Source: Taibaiella sp041660405 (GTDB lineage Bacteria > Bacteroidota > Bacteroidia > Chitinophagales > Chitinophagaceae). Taken from it: a stretch of DNA of 64,000 nucleotides. The notes under the pieces were generated by a model. That model had not been told where the DNA came from. It saw only the letters and a program-made list of their open reading frames with translations, and did no database searches. The DNA is taken from positions 9,968 through 73,967 of the forward strand of contig JBAZWL010000023.1 of the NCBI GenBank assembly GCA_041660405.1, given 5' to 3'. A program made the translations under genes and the position numbers. Of this stretch, positions 34,173 through 42,988 are shown in pieces. Each line of letters begins with the position of its first letter. Positions within the stretch are counted from its first letter, which is position 1.

Positions 34173-34684
34173 TTAATTATAATTTACTGTTACGTTAAAA
34201 GGAGTGCCAGAAATGTAAGTGCCAGAAGCTTGTGCTGCGGCCACATTTAAGGTAGCACCTACAGTGATGTCTTCACTACCGCCGGTCAGTGTACCGGTAG
34301 CGGAAGGGCTGCTGGTAAATGAACTCACGGTCATAGTATTCAAACCACTGGTAATAGTAAGGGCGGAAGAAGGCAATGTGATAGCATAAGTGTATCCGGA
34401 TTCACCTTCAATAGTAAAAGCAGCTGTTGCTACAGTTCCTGTTGTAGCTGGCAGGGTAGTACCACCTGTTGTAGACCTTACACCTGCTGCAGACAATATT
34501 ACCGTACCTGCAGTNNNNNNNNNNCTGCCACGTTACCGAAATTCATATCAGCAGTTTTAGTGATGCTGATTGGTGTCAGGATAGTTGCACTTGAAGTGGC
34601 AGTAGCAGTTTCCTGGGCAGATAAAGTTTGAGCAGCGCCCATGATGGCTACAGTAGCGACGAAAAATTGGATTGACTTTTTCAT
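34173..34684 (-). CDS. DUF4402 pilin-like subunit, copy 2 (interrupted only by the N run)
   Basis: Start MKKSIQFFVATVAIMGAAQTL, same protein as copy 1 apart from about six substitutions. The 10 Ns break the reading frame between FGNVA and TAGTVILSAAGVR. In copy 1 the matching piece is 11 bases long. Replacing 10 Ns by 11 bases restores one frame of exactly 513 bases, the same as copy 1, so the gene is very probably intact and the gap length is a placeholder. First gene of the fibre locus in the direction of transcription, with its own promoter. Its role is as for copy 1; two near-identical subunits suggest a polymer with two variants or dosage. Confidence 0.8.
34515..34524. other. assembly gap of 10 Ns
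   Basis: Fixed-size gap inside the second DUF4402 gene, in a part nearly identical to copy 1. Comparison with copy 1 (bases between GCAGT and CTGCTACG) indicates that 11 bases belong here. Confidence 0.95.
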
Positions 34685-34739
34685 AATCTGTGTTTTTGTT
34701 TGATTTAAAAATTGTTTGGTTTGTTATCGTTTTGTGATA

Positions 34740-34806
34740 CAAAGAGAGGACTTTTGGTTTTAAGCGACGTTGACGTGGCTTACCGGGTACCGTTGATCTT
34801 CGTCAA
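34740..34806 (-). promoter_or_regulatory. promoter of DUF4402 copy 2 with FNR/CRP-like palindromes
   Basis: On the minus strand the outer site is TTGAC-GAAG-ATCAA (34793-34806; 9 of 10 to the FNR-type consensus) and a degenerate inner site lies at 34770-34783 (6 of 10). The -7-like TCTCTTTG is at 34740-34747. Between the outer site and TCTCTTTG there are exactly 45 bases, as before copy 1, although the bases between the two sites have diverged. Centre-to-centre distance is 56 bases in both copies. Confidence 0.6.
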
Positions 34807-35037
34807 TGCTTTGTTAAAATTGCATTTAACGGGCTTTTTTACTGAATTATTAACAAGAGAAAATGTATTGGAAGTGGTGTAGGGTATAATAATGTGCAGA
34901 ATAAAGCGATGTACTTTGAAGTATGGTTAGAGAACCGGAAGGATAAATAACTAAGTTTTATTCCACGAATTATTGGTTCTTAACAATTACGTAAACTACA
35001 AGCTTTTTCTTTGCAGCCGATTACTGGAAACTTTATT
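34807..35037. other. intergenic region between fibre locus and ECF sigma gene
   Basis: About 230 AT-rich bases separating divergent units. It must carry the rightward promoter of the sigma factor gene. No reading frame or strong structure was seen. Confidence 0.5.
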
Positions 35038-35607
35038 ATGATGAACAGGAGGCTGCGGGGAAATATTACGGCATATAACATGGTGGTGGAAACATGGTGG
35101 CATAAGCTATTCAGTATAGCGTATGCTAAAACGGCTGACCGCGATATTGCCCATGATATAGTACAAGAAGTTTTTCTTACCATATGGGAAAAATGGGAAA
35201 GTGTGCCCAAAGATGAGGAGATAGAATTTTACCTGCTACATGTTTTGCGTTATAGAGTTTTGAATCATTATCGCTCATCTTCAAGATATAAAGTTCAATT
35301 ACAGGAATTAGATGATCTTCTTCACCAGCTTAGCGATCATGAAGGAGATACAATCCATACCGACCAAAGATTGGCTATAGCCGAGAATGCCGTTGACCTG
35401 CTAAGCCCATCTTTAAAACGCGTATTCATTTTAAGAATTCAGGAAGGCTATTCTTACCAGAAGATTGGCGCACTATTGAATATAGATCCTGCTTCGGCAA
35501 GGGTTTTATATAGCAGGGCCTTAAGCCAATTACAAAAAACGGTTGCGACCAAACCTGCTGTGGCATTGAGTTTGATTGCAACACTTCAATTGGTTACAAT
35601 TTCTTAA
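35038..35607 (+). CDS. ECF-type RNA polymerase sigma factor
   Basis: A 189-residue sigma-70 family protein of the extracytoplasmic-function type. Region 2 has YAKTADRDIAHDIVQEVFLTIWEKW, and region 4 has LSPSLKRVFILRIQEGYSYQKIGALLNIDPASARVLYSRALSQL. I start at the paired ATG codons after a TTG-initiated frame. It would direct RNA polymerase to the SusC/SusD genes that follow, kept off by the FecR protein encoded 46 bases downstream until the transporter signals. Such trios are common in Bacteroidota nutrient loci. The tail after region 4 is hydrophobic (ALSLIATLQLVTIS), which is slightly unusual. Confidence 0.9.
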   Translation: MMNRRLRGNITAYNMVVETWWHKLFSIAYAKTADRDIAHDIVQEVFLTIWEKWESVPKDEEIEFYLLHVLRYRVLNHYRSSSRYKVQLQELDDLLHQLSDHEGDTIHTDQRLAIAENAVDLLSPSLKRVFILRIQEGYSYQKIGALLNIDPASARVLYSRALSQLQKTVATKPAVALSLIATLQLVTIS

Positions 35608-35653
35608 CCTCAAACAGGTTAACATTTTTTGGTTTCCGGTTATTCTTTTATTG

Positions 35654-36598
35654 ATGACACACCGGATCAATAAAAAAGCAGAGTTGTTGCTGGATCGTTA
35701 CCTGAACAATGATTGTACTCCTGAGGAAAGGGTACTCGTGGAGCAGTGGTATGATAATCTGCAACTGCATGATAAAGAAGTAACAGAATGGGCAGAGGCT
35801 TCCAAATTATTATTTCTTCAAAAGCAGGCCGGCAAACAAACAAGAACAAAATCTTTAGTCTTAAAAAGACTCGCTGCCGCTGCGACCTTGATATTATTTG
35901 CAGGAATTGGTTTTTATTTTTCCCGATATAAAATAACTGCTGAAAAGGCTGAAATACAGTCGTACGCTGCTGTTACTGGCCCTACTACTTTGAAACGGGT
36001 TTTACTTCCGGATAGCACCGTCGTATGGCTGAACGCTAACAGCTCGCTTAAATGGACAAGCGGTTTCACGAGGAATGTAAGGCATGTAGTGTTGAAAGGA
36101 GAAGCCAGTTTTGATGTTCATCATGATACAAATCATCCTTTTATTGTTCATACTGAAGAAGTAGATATTAAAGTTTTGGGTACTTGCTTTAATGTAGAAA
36201 CGGGTGTTGATAATACTGCTACAAGCATTGCCTTACTACGTGGTAAGGTCGAAGTGCAATCTAAAGACACTTCAGCTCTTAAGCTAATACTACTACCCGG
36301 TGAAGTAGCCACCTATGCAAGTTCAGAGAAAAAGATAAGCAAGTCTAAAGCAGATATACAACCATACTTTTCCTGGATGAAGGGTGGCTTTTTTGCAAGC
36401 AATATGCCGCTTAAGCATGTAGTGGAGAAACTGTGCTCCAGGTATGGATATACTGTGAAATGGCTCGATAATCGCGGTGGACATAAGCACATAACGGTTT
36501 CGTTTGGGGTTCAGGCATTTGAAAGCATGCTTGCAAGTCTGTGCTATGTAAACCATCTTCAATATACCATCAATAACAATGTCGTAATTATAAAATAA
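35654..36598 (+). CDS. FecR-family anti-sigma factor
   Basis: A 314-residue inner-membrane protein. The cytoplasmic N-terminus (MTHRINKKAELLLDRYLNNDCTPEERVLVEQWY) is the sigma-binding part, a single membrane helix follows (LAAAATLILFAGIGFYFS), and the periplasmic FecR domain has LPDSTVVWLNANSSLKW, GEASFDVHHDTNHPFIVHT, VLGTCFNVE and LLRGKVEVQ. The C-terminal domain (MPLKHVVEKLCSRYGYTV, TVSFGVQAFESMLASL) is the STN-like part that contacts the TonB-dependent transporter. The ATG at this position is used because the longer frame starts inside the sigma gene. It transmits the state of SusC to the sigma factor. Confidence 0.92.
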   Translation: MTHRINKKAELLLDRYLNNDCTPEERVLVEQWYDNLQLHDKEVTEWAEASKLLFLQKQAGKQTRTKSLVLKRLAAAATLILFAGIGFYFSRYKITAEKAEIQSYAAVTGPTTLKRVLLPDSTVVWLNANSSLKWTSGFTRNVRHVVLKGEASFDVHHDTNHPFIVHTEEVDIKVLGTCFNVETGVDNTATSIALLRGKVEVQSKDTSALKLILLPGEVATYASSEKKISKSKADIQPYFSWMKGGFFASNMPLKHVVEKLCSRYGYTVKWLDNRGGHKHITVSFGVQAFESMLASLCYVNHLQYTINNNVVIIK

Positions 36599-36602
36599 AA
36601 AA

Positions 36603-36622
36603 GGACGTGCGCTAACACGTCC
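36603..36622. terminator. perfect hairpin between the anti-sigma and SusC genes, T tract on the minus side
   Basis: GGACGTG pairs with CACGTCC around a six-base loop. A run of As precedes it on the plus strand, so the hairpin plus T tract is in terminator orientation for leftward transcripts, opposite to the genes. In the plus direction it may only attenuate or separate the regulatory genes from the transporter genes. Confidence 0.5.
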
Positions 36623-36652
36623 ACATTAATCACTCCGGAAAATGAAAAATGA

Positions 36653-39600
36653 ATGAATAACAAAAGTACATTAAACCGATTAAAACAGAAACAACGTATT
36701 AAAGGTAGTTTACTGTTATGGACCACTTGTTTAGGGTTATGCCTTTCGGCAAGTCCTGAAAGTGTACAGGCACAGGATATGTCTGATAAGATCAATGTAA
36801 AAACGGATAACGAGCAGTCTCTTGCTGAAATGCTATCCCGGATTGATCAACAGACGCTTTACAATTTTTCTTTTTTGAAAGAAGATTTTGAAGCTATAAA
36901 AGTAAAGCCGGTCGATTTGAAAGCAGAACGGCTTGAAACTGTATTAAAGTTATTACAAAAGGAATACGGCCTTGAATATGCTGTTAACTACAATAATATT
37001 CTATTCCGGATTGCAAAAGGCAACCAGATTAAGGCGCAATCTAAAGGGTATTTGTATGGTCAGCTTTTAGATGAAGTAAGTAATGAAAGTCTTATCGGGG
37101 CTGTCATTCGGGTGGGTAACCAAACAGTACAAACGGATGTAGATGGTAAATTCATGATGACCTTATCGCCGGGAGTATATACTGCAAACATTAGCAATAT
37201 GGGCTATAGCGATGTGGCAATACAGCAGATAAATATTAAAAGCGCAGATACTACGAAGACAAATTTTAAACTGAAGCAATCTGCCAATGACCTGAATGAA
37301 GTTGTAGTAACGGCTCTTGGTATTAAAAGAGAGGAAAAGGCTTTGGGTTATTCTGTTACCAAACTGGATAATGAAGATGTTACCGATGCCATGTCTAACA
37401 ACTGGACCAATACTATGGAAGGTAAAGTAGCCGGACTGAATATGCTTAAATCAAATGGTGGCCCGGCCGGAACAAATGCTATTATCCTTCGTGGTGAAAA
37501 TTCCTTATCCGGTAATAGTGAAGCTTTGATTGTGGTTGATGGCGTAGTGATCAGTGGTAGTAGCGGGCAAATTACCGGCACGGGTAGTGGCTCTTATCTT
37601 GATGGAGATTCTCCTATTGATTTTGGTACTTCACTAAACGATATTAACCCTGATGATATTGAATCTGTGTCTGTATTGAAAGGCCCTGGTGCCAGCGCTT
37701 TATATGGTGCAAGAGGTGCTAATGGTGCTATTATTATAACCACCAAATCGGGGAAAAAGCAGAAAGGACTTGGGGTGACCTTTAACTCTAATACTACTTT
37801 TGAATCTATTCTGCGTTGGCCCGATTTTCAGTATGAGTATGGCCAGGGAGTAGATGGAAGTGATACCTGGTATTCATACGGACAATCTATTGATGGACCC
37901 AGCACCAGAAGTACAAGCTCTGCATGGGGGCCAAAATTCAATGGACAATCTTACTATCAATATAATCCGATAACCCGTACCGGAGATACGGTTAGAACGC
38001 CATGGGTACCTTATAAGAACAATCGTAAAAATTTCTTTCAGACAGGAAGGACTTTTACCAATACGCTTACATTAGAGGGTGGTAATGATAAAACTTCAGC
38101 ACGTCTTTCCTATACCAACCTTGCAAACAGGTGGATAGTACCCAATACCGGATACAACCGCAATACGATAGCGTTAGCCCTGGATCAGTATGTTACACCA
38201 AGGCTTAAAATTTCTACACATATAAATTATACCAACAAAGGAAGCGATAATCTTCCTACTACTGGATACAACAATCAGTCCATTATGTATTTTATCAGGG
38301 GCCTGGTGCCCAATGCCAGCCTCGATTGGTTCAAGGACTATTGGACGCCTGGCCAGGAAGGTATTTTGCAGACAAGACCTTTTAGCAGCTTGCTGGATAA
38401 TCCTTATCTGATAGCCAATGAAATGCTGAATAAAGTTTCTCGAAATAATGTAATTGGTAACATAACTGCCAATTATCAGTTCAGTAAAGAACTTAATCTG
38501 ATGCTAAGAACTACGCTGGACTGGGCTTCAGAAGCACGTTCGCAGCAAAGACCAATGAGCAGCCAGAAATTTGCAAATGGCATGTACCGCACACAGAATA
38601 TATTCACCCAGGAATTTAACTATGACTTTCTGTTGAATTATCATAAGGTGTTCCGGAAGGATTTTGTTTTGAATGCTTCTTTCGGTGGAAGCCGTATGCA
38701 AAACAAATATATCAGCGATGAACTAAGAGCGGATAGATTGCTTTATCCCGGGGTATATAATTTTGCTAACAGCAGAGACCTTATTGTAGCATTGCCTTAT
38801 AGAAGCCAATATGCTGTAAATAGCCTGTACGGTACAGTAGGCGTAGCATTTAAAGACTTCTTGTTCCTTGATATCACTGGTCGTAATGATTGGACCAGCA
38901 CACTTGCAACTCCTGAAAGTTTTGGACATTCCTCCTTCTTTTATCCATCGGTAAACTTAAGTAATGTTATTACAGATATGGTTCATCTTCCAAAGTGGGT
39001 AAGCTTCTGGAAGATAAGAGGATCATGGGCACAGGTGGGGAGTGGGGGCACTACGCCTTATCTTACTGCTTATTCCTATAGCCCTACAGGCTTCCCTTCC
39101 GGTCTGTCCAACCCTTCTGATATTGCTAATAGCGATCTGCGTCCACTTATCACAACAAGCTATGAGGCCGGTACTGATATTCGTCTGTTCAAGAACAGGT
39201 TTGGTGTTGATCTTGCTTTATACCTCAACAACACCAGGAATCAGATCATAAGTGTTCCCATTGACCGTTCAGCAGGTTATAATGCAACTATTCTGAATGC
39301 TGGTCTGGTACAAAATAAAGGTCTTGAATTGGAGGCTTATATTAAACCATTTGTAAGTAAACGTAAAGATGGTTTCAATTGGCGCACTTTCGGAACTTAT
39401 GCTGTAAATAAGAATAAAATCGTGTCGCTTGCCGAAGGTGTTACCAACTATATTATGTCGTCAGGCCCTGCAGGAAGAGGAACTATTGAAGCCAGACCTG
39501 GCGGGACTATGGGGGATCTGTATGGTATCGGTTATCAACGTTCTCCTGATGGTAAGATTGTCTATGATAATTCCGGATATCCCTTGTGGACAGATACTGC

Positions 39601-40159
39601 TATTTATATTGGCAACACTACACCTAAATGGAGAGCAAGCTGGGGCAATGAATTTGCTTATAAGAACTTTAGATTCTCTTTCCTGTTTGACGGACAATTT
39701 GGTGGCGTTGGTTATTCGCTTACCCATTCAGTACTCGCAGAAGAAGGCAAACTTAATAAAACACTTCCCGGAAGATACAATGGTATTATAGGCGATGGCG
39801 TGATAAAAAATGATGACGGCACTTACCGTCCTAATGATGTAATTGCCACTGATATTCAAACCTACTACAAGTCTCACTTCGACCGAACAAATATTGAGTC
39901 CAATACTTTCAGTACAGACTATATCAAGCTAAGAGAAGTTCGCCTGGACTATACAGTAAAAAGTAAGGTTCTTAAAAATGCCGGATTTAAAAACCTTGTA
40001 GTAGGGCTATATGGAAGAGACTTGTTGATGTTTACAGACTGGCCCGGTTATGATCCACAGTTCGGAACACTTGGAGATGGCCAGATCTATAAAGGCTTTG
40101 AGATTGGACAATTTCCAAGTACACGTAGCTATGGCTTCAATATTAAAGTAGAATTCTAA
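36653..40159 (+). CDS. SusC/RagA-type TonB-dependent outer-membrane transporter
   Basis: An 1168-residue beta-barrel transporter. It opens with a signal segment (LLLWTTCLGLCLSASPESVQAQ) and an STN domain (residues about 45-125; SLAEMLSRIDQQTLYNFSF, LKLLQKEYGLEYAV) that talks to the FecR protein. A carboxypeptidase-regulatory-like domain follows (LYGQLLDEVSNESLIGAVIR), then the TonB box region and plug (EVVVTALGIKREEKALGYSV, DDIESVSVLKGPGASALYGARGANGAIIITTKSGKK), and the barrel ending in SYGFNIKVEF. It imports a substrate captured by the SusD-like partner, using TonB energy. The genes downstream point to a phosphorylated or phosphate-containing substrate rather than plain glycan, as no glycoside hydrolase is present. 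Confidence 0.95.
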   Translation: MNNKSTLNRLKQKQRIKGSLLLWTTCLGLCLSASPESVQAQDMSDKINVKTDNEQSLAEMLSRIDQQTLYNFSFLKEDFEAIKVKPVDLKAERLETVLKLLQKEYGLEYAVNYNNILFRIAKGNQIKAQSKGYLYGQLLDEVSNESLIGAVIRVGNQTVQTDVDGKFMMTLSPGVYTANISNMGYSDVAIQQINIKSADTTKTNFKLKQSANDLNEVVVTALGIKREEKALGYSVTKLDNEDVTDAMSNNWTNTMEGKVAGLNMLKSNGGPAGTNAIILRGENSLSGNSEALIVVDGVVISGSSGQITGTGSGSYLDGDSPIDFGTSLNDINPDDIESVSVLKGPGASALYGARGANGAIIITTKSGKKQKGLGVTFNSNTTFESILRWPDFQYEYGQGVDGSDTWYSYGQSIDGPSTRSTSSAWGPKFNGQSYYQYNPITRTGDTVRTPWVPYKNNRKNFFQTGRTFTNTLTLEGGNDKTSARLSYTNLANRWIVPNTGYNRNTIALALDQYVTPRLKISTHINYTNKGSDNLPTTGYNNQSIMYFIRGLVPNASLDWFKDYWTPGQEGILQTRPFSSLLDNPYLIANEMLNKVSRNNVIGNITANYQFSKELNLMLRTTLDWASEARSQQRPMSSQKFANGMYRTQNIFTQEFNYDFLLNYHKVFRKDFVLNASFGGSRMQNKYISDELRADRLLYPGVYNFANSRDLIVALPYRSQYAVNSLYGTVGVAFKDFLFLDITGRNDWTSTLATPESFGHSSFFYPSVNLSNVITDMVHLPKWVSFWKIRGSWAQVGSGGTTPYLTAYSYSPTGFPSGLSNPSDIANSDLRPLITTSYEAGTDIRLFKNRFGVDLALYLNNTRNQIISVPIDRSAGYNATILNAGLVQNKGLELEAYIKPFVSKRKDGFNWRTFGTYAVNKNKIVSLAEGVTNYIMSSGPAGRGTIEARPGGTMGDLYGIGYQRSPDGKIVYDNSGYPLWTDTAIYIGNTTPKWRASWGNEFAYKNFRFSFLFDGQFGGVGYSLTHSVLAEEGKLNKTLPGRYNGIIGDGVIKNDDGTYRPNDVIATDIQTYYKSHFDRTNIESNTFSTDYIKLREVRLDYTVKSKVLKNAGFKNLVVGLYGRDLLMFTDWPGYDPQFGTLGDGQIYKGFEIGQFPSTRSYGFNIKVEF

Positions 40160-40194
40160 CCATTAACCATCATTCAGCATATTATAAAGCAATA

Positions 40195-41646
40195 ATGAAA
40201 AAGAAACTTTTAAATTTTCTCTTACTACCTATACTTCTTACAGCGATCAGCTCCTGTCGTAAGGACTTTAAAGAGATCAATACAAATCCGAACGCTTCTG
40301 CTGCAGCAACGCCTGAAGCTTTACTTGCTCCCGCTTTATACGATGTAGTAAACGGAAATCTTAACCGTGCTATGCGTTTGAATAATGTTTTAATGCAGGA
40401 CCATGTTCCCTTAAGCAATAACAATGATATAGGCCGCTATATGGTGCGACCAAGTGAATCGGACTATATGTGGAATAACTGGTACTTACAATTGAATAAC
40501 TTCAGGGATATGTATCAGAAAGCAAACGATATTAATGATACTACATGGATGGGTGTGTCATTGATATGTGATGTTTGGGTGTCATCACAGATTACCGATA
40601 TGTTTGGCGACGTTCCTTATTTCAATGCAGTAAAAGGGAAAGAAGGTATTTATGAACCTGAATTTGATTTACAGAAAGATATCTATACCGATCTTTTTGC
40701 AAAGCTTGAACTTGCAAATCGATACCTCGCTTTGAATAAAGCTATTGCTACGGAGAAAAAAGCAGCGGATCCTTTATACCAGGGAAATCCTTTACTATGG
40801 CGCAAGTTCGGCAATTCACTTTATCTGCGTTTATTACTGAGGGTTTCCGGTAAGGATGAAATGAACGCCACCGAAGAAATTAAAAGAATCGTTGAAACAG
40901 ACGCAGCAACTTATCCATTAATTGCATCTAATGCAGAATCTGCTGTATTACGTTTTACAACAATACCTCCTTACGTTTCCGAATTTTACAATTACCGTGA
41001 TTATGATTTTAATGGTGCAGTAAGTTTATCAGAATTCTTTGTCAATAACCTGAACCAATGGAAAGACCCGCGCATCAGTGTGTGGGCGACGGAAGCCTCA
41101 TTGGGCGTGTATCTCGGCGTGCCCAGCGGTTATGCCGAAGGTCAGGTGCCCGAGCAAATGTCTTCTTACCTGGCAGCACTTAAAAATAATCCTTTAATGG
41201 GAAATATTATGAACTATGCAGAGCTGCAGTTCATTTTGGCTGAAGCGGCACTTAAAGGAATAATCGGCACATCTGTACAAAGTTATTATGAAGCTGGCGT
41301 AACCAATGCCATAACCTTTTGGGGAAAAGAAGTGTCGGAAGATTACCTGACCAGAGAAGGAATTACATGGATGGAAAATGCTGATCAGGAACAGAAGATG
41401 GAACTCATTCACGTTCAGAAATATTATACTTTATTTTTTACGGATTTCCAGCAATGGAGTGAATACCGCCGTAGCGGGCACCCGCAATTACCGCTTGGTG
41501 CCGGTGTGCAGAATAATGGTATAATGCCCTCCAGGTTTAAGTATCCTGTGTATGTACAGTCAGTTAATAATGCAAATTATAATACAGCTGTAAGCAGGAT
41601 GGGGGGCGATGATATCAATATTAAAGTGTGGTGGAACAAACCTTAA
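40195..41646 (+). CDS. SusD/RagB-like outer-membrane lipoprotein
   Basis: A 483-residue substrate-binding lipoprotein. The signal ends in a lipobox (LLTAISSCRKDFKEINTNPNA), so cysteine 21 is lipidated and the protein sits on the outside of the outer membrane, as a lid on SusC. It belongs to the SusD-like 2 group, judging by DVWVSSQITDMFGDVPYFNA, LWRKFGNSLYLRLLLRVSG and the C-terminal YTLFFTDFQQWSEYRRSGHP with PSRFKYPV. It follows susC by 35 bases. Substrate cannot be told from the sequence, since binding loops are not conserved in this family. Confidence 0.93.
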   Translation: MKKKLLNFLLLPILLTAISSCRKDFKEINTNPNASAAATPEALLAPALYDVVNGNLNRAMRLNNVLMQDHVPLSNNNDIGRYMVRPSESDYMWNNWYLQLNNFRDMYQKANDINDTTWMGVSLICDVWVSSQITDMFGDVPYFNAVKGKEGIYEPEFDLQKDIYTDLFAKLELANRYLALNKAIATEKKAADPLYQGNPLLWRKFGNSLYLRLLLRVSGKDEMNATEEIKRIVETDAATYPLIASNAESAVLRFTTIPPYVSEFYNYRDYDFNGAVSLSEFFVNNLNQWKDPRISVWATEASLGVYLGVPSGYAEGQVPEQMSSYLAALKNNPLMGNIMNYAELQFILAEAALKGIIGTSVQSYYEAGVTNAITFWGKEVSEDYLTREGITWMENADQEQKMELIHVQKYYTLFFTDFQQWSEYRRSGHPQLPLGAGVQNNGIMPSRFKYPVYVQSVNNANYNTAVSRMGGDDINIKVWWNKP

Positions 41647-41670
41647 TGATTTAATAAACTTAAAAATAGC

Positions 41671-42951
41671 ATGAAAAAAATAATTTTGAATATAGTTGCT
41701 GTGTTATTGATATTCAACCTGGCAGCATGTATCAAACAGAACGAAAATCCGGCTATTGGTACACCTAGCCCGCTTACATCTCTGACCCAGCTACGCAGTA
41801 TATATAAGGGAGAGGATTTGACCATAGCTTCCGATATGCTGGCAGGTGCGGTAAATGTACGGGGCGTAGTTATTTCAGACCACAGTGGTAAAAATTTACC
41901 GGAAGGACATGTTATTATTCAGAACACCTCAAGAGGCTATACCAGGGGGGTAATTCTGAATATGGATGCTGAAACAGCTAAAACATTTGTACCGGGCGAT
42001 TCGGTAGAAGTACGTGTAGATGGGCTTTCCCTGGTAAATAGAAATGGTTCTTTGATGCTCGAAAATGTAAGTAACGACAGAGTTGTTAAGATCGCAGAAA
42101 ATGCAACGATAAATGTTGCGCAAGTTTCTGTAGGAGCTTTGGTTGCGGAATTTTCAAAATACGAAAGCACACTGGTAGAGGTAACTGCAGATGTAAAGCC
42201 CGTCCCCAAACCAGGAGATACCTATGCTGGCGATAAAAATCTTAGTGACGGCACAGAGGAATCATTATTACTATCTACAGCGGAAGGCGCAAGCTTTTCT
42301 GAAGATGGATTGCCGGCAAGTGCAACATTCAGGGGAATAGCGGGATTTTATAATGCTAATGGTCATTCGGATAATGGTGCATTAACCCGTTTATACCTCA
42401 GAACAAAAGCTGATGTAGCTTATGCCAGTGGACCACTCTATGGTGGTTTCCCGGAAGATTTTGAGAGCCCTGATGCTACACAGAAAGGCAGTTATAACAT
42501 GACGGCAATCGACAATAATATTAATCTGAAAACAGGGAGTTGGAAACTTTACTATGCTATTTTGGGTACAACAGGAGGAAGAGACAGGTTTAATCCTACT
42601 GGTAAACAATGTATCCGTATGCAACAGCAGCTTGACTTTGATGCTTATGTGCAAATGAATTTCGATCTGCCAAATGGCGCTTCTAAAGTAACATTTTCCT
42701 ATGGAGCCTATTATACAGATGCCAGCAGTACTTTCAAACTGGAATACTCACAGGATGGTGGTGTAACATGGCAGCAAACCGGAGAGCAGGTAACTGATGC
42801 TTCTGACGAATCTAAAGTGGCTATCTTTTTAATGGATATAAAGGGTGCCGTACGATTTAGAATAAATAAACTTGGATTAGGCCCTACTAACGGAACTAAT
42901 ATTTTTAATGGTAGATTAAGTATAGAGGACTTTGCAGTTTTTAGTAATTAA
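41671..42951 (+). CDS. DUF5689-containing lipoprotein with C-terminal jelly-roll-like domain
   Basis: A 426-residue lipoprotein (signal KIILNIVAVLLIFNLAACIKQ, lipidated cysteine 20). The first part (TSLTQLRSIYKGEDLTIASDMLAGAVNVRGVVISDHSGKNLPEGHVIIQN) is a DUF5689 domain, an OB-like fold found in SusCD-linked surface lipoproteins. The second half (FPEDFESPDATQKGSYN, GSWKLYYA, ASSTFKLEYSQDGGVTWQQTGEQV, FNGRLSIEDFAVF) is a carbohydrate-binding-like or choice-of-anchor beta-sandwich. It lies 24 bases after the SusD-like gene, and its place in the operon suggests a surface accessory of the uptake complex. The true ligand is unknown. Confidence 0.88.
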   Translation: MKKIILNIVAVLLIFNLAACIKQNENPAIGTPSPLTSLTQLRSIYKGEDLTIASDMLAGAVNVRGVVISDHSGKNLPEGHVIIQNTSRGYTRGVILNMDAETAKTFVPGDSVEVRVDGLSLVNRNGSLMLENVSNDRVVKIAENATINVAQVSVGALVAEFSKYESTLVEVTADVKPVPKPGDTYAGDKNLSDGTEESLLLSTAEGASFSEDGLPASATFRGIAGFYNANGHSDNGALTRLYLRTKADVAYASGPLYGGFPEDFESPDATQKGSYNMTAIDNNINLKTGSWKLYYAILGTTGGRDRFNPTGKQCIRMQQQLDFDAYVQMNFDLPNGASKVTFSYGAYYTDASSTFKLEYSQDGGVTWQQTGEQVTDASDESKVAIFLMDIKGAVRFRINKLGLGPTNGTNIFNGRLSIEDFAVFSN

Positions 42952-42988
42952 TCTGATAGGAAAATAATAACAATAAAATAAATGAATT

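Noticed and set aside
34499..34684. Apparent truncated DUF4402 pseudogene
   Set aside because: The break is caused by the length of the N run; copy 1 shows the gene is probably intact.
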